64,000 nt of DNA from Entonaema liquescens (Eukaryota > Ascomycota > Sordariomycetes > Xylariales > Xylariaceae), in the NCBI GenBank assembly GCA_902805475.1, contig CADCSX010000005.1, forward strand, positions 1,065,501 through 1,129,500, written 5' to 3'. Positions 59,142-64,000 of this stretch are shown here, one piece after another. Under the pieces are notes generated by a model. That model was not told where the DNA came from. It searched no databases and saw nothing but the letters and a program-made list of their open reading frames with translations. Position 1 is the stretch's first letter. Each line of letters opens with the position of its first letter. The position numbers and the translations under genes were made by a program.

Positions 59142-61117
59142 ATGTCCGCTACACCTAAGAAGCCGCTGTCCGCGGCGCAGGGTCGGACTTCTTCAACCGA
59201 GAACACGCCTCCGTCGAGGCAGACTCGAGCGTCTACACCGACTTCTTCGACAAATGGTACAGGAGCCACCAACAGCCCACAGAGGACACGATCTATCCGA
59301 GGCGGTACACCAATGTCAGCGCGAGCCGCGGCTACGCATAGGACAACCTCATCGCTGAGCATCTCTAGCACAGCTGGGAATGCTGAGGCTCGCGCCGAGA
59401 CCGTTGCCCTGATCGAGGATTTGAAGGAACGGTTACAGAAGGCAGATGTCGCTTCCGAGCAGCACAAGAAACAAGCAGAAGTTTTGCAGACAAGACTCGA
59501 CGATGCCCTTAAAGAGCAGGCCAAATTAGAAGAAAGGGTTCATGAGAGCGAGGAGCAGATCGAGGCGCTCAGAAATGAGAAACGGGAAGCCGCGAGGCAA
59601 ATGCGCGAGATGGAAGCGATCTACGAGGCCGAGCGGAGCTCCATGATGAAAGAGAAGGAAGAGATGGGCAATCGCGAAGAAGAGATGCAAGCTGTGATCA
59701 ATAGATTAAAAGAAACCCTCAACCAGAAGAACGCAGAGGATGAAAACCGGCCAACAAGACAATGTAAGCATATGGATCGCATGGTTTTATATGTGCAATT
59801 GCTAATCTGAATATCATTACAGCGAGTAACTCCTCTCCTAGCGTAGAGAACGGGAATTTTGCTCCGCCTTCTTCAATTCAGCGCAGCGATTCTAGGAATA
59901 ATTCTAAGCTATTGCTTCAGAAGGATAAGTTAATCGAGTCTCTACGTCTTGAACTCGCAGAAGCTCAGATTAAGCTTGTGGAGTCTGAGAATCAAGGCGG
60001 CGGGCGCTTGCATGAAGTCGAACGCCTGCTCATGGAGGCGCGCATGGCCAACGCACGGCTGATGGAAGATAACGAGTCGTATCAGCTGCTTCTCCAGGAG
60101 AAGACTCTCCACGGCGAGTTTGGCAAGGGCGACTTTGGCTACATGAATGTATCGGCCAACCAAGACGCATTAAATGCTCTCGAAGGGCGATCTAACGCTG
60201 GCGACAATCCGCCTGCGCCAGGAGCTAGTTTGGCTGATGAATTGGGTGACCTAGGCGGGGATGACAAGGCTGCTGATGAGGAGACTGTACGCCGTCTTGA
60301 GACTGAACTCCGTGCTGCTAAGGACCAGAACAAAGCCCTTACGTTGTATATTAACAAAATCATCGAGCGGCTCCTACAACACCAGGAGTTTGAGCACATC
60401 CTCGACCAGTCTTCCGACTTCAAGCCAGGTGCCAATGTACACAAAGACCTCCCACCACCTCCAACGGATTCTCAGGGAGCTTCATTCCTATCGCGCGCAA
60501 AGTCTATCGCCACTGGCGCTCCCACGGGTCGACCAAAGCCCAGACCCATGACTATGTCTGCGGCGCACCCGCACCAGCCCCAGGCGGTCTCTGCGCACAC
60601 CAACCCCGAGACGGCCCCTAGCATTCCTCTTACCGGGCTCGGGCGCTCGCAGAGCACAGCGCGACGTCTTGGTCGGCCTATGAGCGAGCAGCTGACGGGA
60701 GCGGCTGGTATTGTAAACGCCATGTACAAGGGACCCGACGGTCCACTATCTCCAACATTAAGCACGACATCCTCGTCAGCGCGACATTCACAGACATTCT
60801 TCTCACCTGGAGGCCGCTCGCATTCAGGTGCCAACGGTAGCTCAGGTAACTTCCCTGGCATGCGTAGCGAAACCAGCAGCGTGAGTGGGGACTCGGCGGC
60901 GGACGGAACAACGGCTACCTCGGCCAGTCAGAGCCCGCCCAGGACTATAGGCAGCATAGCTGAAAAGAGCACCACTCTCGCGGGTAACAAACCGAGACCA
61001 TTGAGGCTAGTTCAGGAGAACAACGAGAAGGAGCGCGCGGAGAACAAACGCGCGAGCTGGATCGGCTGGGCGAGCAGCGCGTGGGGCAAGAAGGAAGAAC
61101 ATGAGAGCGTGCGGTAG
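59142..61117 (+). CDS. Coiled-coil protein of unknown function, 638 aa
   Basis: Two exons (59142-59763 and 59823-61117), 638 aa, intact. A Ser/Thr/Pro-rich head (about 1-75) is followed by a long coiled coil (about 80-205; RAETVALIEDLKERLQKADV, then EEQIEALRNEKREAARQMRE). A second coiled block starts in exon 2 (LIESLRLELAEAQIKLVESE, then LHEVERLLMEARMANARLME), then EETVRRLETELRAAKDQNKA and YINKIIERLLQHQEFEHIL. The tail from about 380 is disordered and Ser/Pro-rich, ending with a Trp pair (WIGWASSAWGKK). No catalytic motif. The architecture suggests a cytoskeletal or trafficking scaffold. I do not recognise an orthologue by name. Confidence 0.8.
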
Positions 61118-64000
61118 TGTGGCATGCTGATGAACGATAATGATGAAATTGGTGTTGAAATCGAAATCGAATGGAAACCCCCTGGAAAGAAGGAGGTATG
61201 ATGAAGAAATTTTATTCAACTACAGAAGCCCTGCCTGTCGCGTATAGCGTAGGCGGTGTGCTATGTACGTAATGCCTCATTTCTTTTTTACTTATTTTTT
61301 TTCTTGCTACGACGGACAAGCAAACAACTATGTAGGTTGGATGGGCCGCAGATGACGGAACGAAACGAACGAACGAACAGATAGTAGCCACGACCAACCT
61401 TGCTTACTTATAGTAGTTACGATTATGCCCGGGATATATTTATCATCATTGAAAATATTTTATTTGTTTACTTGTCCGTGTTGACTACGCTATATGGCAT
61501 GTACCTAACGAACTTGATTGAAAGTAGAAGTAGACTGGAAGAGAACGAGAATGAGAGACTGGTGAAAGAAAGATGACAAAGAAGGAAATCTGTGGTTAGA
61601 TAGGCTGTTATAGATTGAAGAGATATGTGTCCAAAATTATAATCGTTCTGACTCTGTTTTAGTTTTTATGCTAACTAACTTAGTAGATGAAGCATATGAT
61701 GACGTCCGTCTATATTTTCGGATTTGTGCTTACGGCAAATATGTGTTGTACAAAGGGGCCTGCCTAAAGAGGGAGATGAAATGAAGATCGAGGCAGATAA
61801 GATCTGACGTATAGTGGGTGTAGTGACGTGGGGATTATTATCATCTCACTTCATATACTCGAGACAGCTAAGAAGGGTAAAGGAGGTTGCTCTTTAATAT
61901 CGAGAACTTCTATGACTGAAATTACGGTTTTGAGACACATGGGCTACGGTGAAAAGGGGTTCTATATGCCTCTTTCCGACAGGTGTATTCGTGGTTCTAT
62001 GTGTACCTATATTGCGTTGGGGAACGGTATCTCATGTTGTCTCAGCACTAGTGAGTGATTTAGAATAAGAAGGATAGGGGCTATTGAACATATCACGGGC
62101 AAGATTTCGGTATAAGGAAACGTCCTCCATGGAAAGGGGAGAGTTGTTGACTCGCTGGACGGAGCCAAGGGTTCGGTAAGGGAATTGATTACCTTACTAT
62201 TCTAATGGACGCCATGACCGGGTTCATACAGTTCTCCTGGACTTTATTGGTATCATCCAAGTAATACTTGATTTATGCAAGTTCTCGCCTCGCACGAGTA
62301 GTAATCTGGATAAGCGAGAAGCCTCTGTTGTCTGCCAGATCGATATGTTCAGCCTCCCCCTGTGGACTATCATCCGCCCTTAACGAATACCATGGCTGTA
62401 CTTCCGCACTTTACGACGGGTGTCCAGTCCGCTGTTCTTTACGGAGGGCTTCCGCGATATTAGGGAGACGACCTTAATTCCAGAGTGTCACTTACCCGAG
62501 ACATAGGAGAAACAATACTTGGTTCTACGGCTCGCGAGTTGTTTAACGAAGCTACACGATCTAATGCCAGTATCACGTCACGAAGTCTACCACGTGCCCA
62601 CCTTATGAATCACCATCAAGTAACTTGTTTTGGTAAAATAGGTAGTTACAGTAGGTAATCCTGAAATTGGTGTCTAGAACGTGGGTGAAAACAGCTCACC
62701 AGCTCACTCAATCCCCTATTTAAGCCCCTCAAGTATTCATGACTCGCTAGTCCAGCTGAGAACCGCCGCGCTGGGTATCATCAAGCGAACAGTCGGGTCT
62801 CGAAGCATGGGGTAAGCAAAAATAGGGGATTAGGTTGTACAAGACCGATCGTTAGCACCAGGAGTAAAATAGCTCAAATCCCACGTCTTGGATGCCCGGA
62901 TGCCTCGCGTGGTCGGTGTATAATACGTGTGTGGCTTTTCATGGATGAATTGGTTACACGGGATCTCTACCGAGAATCTGGGAGAAAGTCCGGAGTTGTT
63001 GAGAAGCCTGTCGGGCGATCCGTTCGTATATGGCACATATCAACATTTGCAAATCTGTATTCGCTAGTAAAAAAGAACACAGGAATCACTCAGTGGTTCT
63101 ATGCTTCCCTATCAAAGAGCCTCACTGCCTATCTTCCTACGTTAAGGGACAATGTTACCCCCCACGCTACGAGACAACACACCGAACCGTTGGTTACCCA
63201 GATGGATAAGGAGGGATAATGTCAGGCGAGTGACGAAAAGGCGTAGTATTTCGTCACCACTTTGGGATTTACTCGCCCTTCCATGACATTAAGCCGTCGA
63301 TCTATAGCAGCCGTTTTAGCAAATATAGGTAAATTCTAGAGGTGGGATGGGAAGTTGGTGTTGTATTCTGACTCCCAATAAAGTCGAATACCCCCACACT
63401 GCAGCATCTTGGACAGGATGCTGGCATCAACCGGGCCTATGGGGATGGCGGGTTCCTGCGCAGATGACCACCCAACCAACCAGTCCCGGTGTACTCCAGA
63501 CTGCCCGCCGTGATCGATGACATGTCAACCTGGCGCAGGTAAGGCAGGGCAGGATTCTAGGCTGAGCAAACATATTCCCATCTGTTTGGACAGGCCGCTT
63601 ATTATGTCAGATCGCACAGCGATGTCTGACAGGGTGGCTGCCGCGTTGGCTAGTGGTAGTGAGCACACCCACATTACTACGTTAGGTACTTAAGGATGTT
63701 ATAGGAATTATGAAGAGGGCGTTATTTTTTGCAATGTAGGAGGAAGGGGGTATTATTAATAGTATGAATCTAGTAGTGTCCGATTTCAAAGCAGTATACG
63801 ACCGGATAACCGGGACGTCCCGTCGAGTTCCGACTCCAAGGGATGATGGTCTTCGGCTCTAAACTCGTTTGCGCGCAAAATCCGTCAGCTACTCGTCACC
63901 AAGCATCTGGTCACCCGTCTGGTTTCCTAAGAGGGCAATACTAGACGTAGAAGTAATATATACTGTGCGCAATGACAAGTCCCTTTATCATATAGTCGTC
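61118..64000. other. Gene-poor region, nothing recognised
   Basis: 2.9 kb. Open frames of 60-96 codons without family match, splice support or codon bias. No tRNA, repeat or mobile-element end found by eye. Confidence 0.45.

Noticed and set aside
62268..63219. Open frames of 69-96 codons near the right edge
   Set aside because: No recognisable family, overlapping frames on both strands, and no splice or codon support.
1..64000. CRISPR arrays, bacterial operons, riboswitches
   Set aside because: None seen. Spliceosomal introns and RIP show nuclear fungal DNA, where these are not expected.

Overview
The window looks like nuclear DNA of a filamentous ascomycete (Pezizomycotina). Genes carry short introns (about 40-115 nt) with GT donors and CTAAC/CTAAT branch sites. 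There are two extremely AT-rich blocks with the C-to-T/G-to-A signature of repeat-induced point mutation (RIP), a highly reducing-type polyketide synthase, and fungal families such as Pth11/SAT4-like 7-TM proteins, 2EXR, BZZ1 and DBP5. Genus cannot be fixed from the sequence alone.

Layout. 0.9-8.2 kb: the housekeeping genes DBP5 (-) and BZZ1 (+), then a 2EXR-type protein (+). 8.2-15 kb: gene-poor DNA with two tRNA genes, Asn(GTT) and Ala(CGC) with an intron. 15-33.7 kb: a compact metabolic cluster: 7-TM rhodopsin-domain protein (-), Baeyer-Villiger-type flavin monooxygenase (+), 11-exon 2347-aa PKS with KS-AT-DH-(degenerate ER)-KR-ACP (+), alpha/beta hydrolase (-), CaCA cation exchanger (+), GMC oxidoreductase (-), and a second 7-TM rhodopsin-domain gene (+). 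33.7-40.9 kb: a 7253-bp RIP-ruined LTR retrotransposon with 145-bp LTRs and a perfect 5-bp target duplication. It sits inside the last exon of that second 7-TM gene, whose tail reappears in frame at 40,943-41,151. 43.4-45.5 kb: an unrecognised 592-aa protein with a terpene-synthase-like motif. 45.8-49.4 kb: an SDR-like pseudoenzyme and a 769-aa F-box-like protein. 52.5-54.5 kb: divergent ribosomal protein genes uL16 (RPL10) and eL30 (RPL30). 55.4-58.1 kb: a 2690-bp TIR DNA transposon with intact 47-bp ends and a RIP-mutated core. 59.1-61.1 kb: a coiled-coil protein. 61.1-64 kb: nothing recognised.

How the genes may work together: the PKS would build a reduced chain. Its ER has lost the NADPH-binding glycine motif, so full reduction may need a partner or may not occur. 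The monooxygenase, GMC enzyme and hydrolase are natural tailoring candidates, and the exchanger and 7-TM proteins could serve transport or sensing. Co-function is inferred from clustering only.

Data-quality signal: five places in four genes (BZZ1 twice, 2EXR, the 592-aa gene, RPL10) lack exactly one base in a homopolymer. Adding one base per site gives lengths divisible by three in all four genes and the expected 221-aa uL16. Because one of them is essential, I read these as consensus errors rather than pseudogenes.

All exon boundaries were worked out by hand from splice signals, phase and family conservation. No searches were run.
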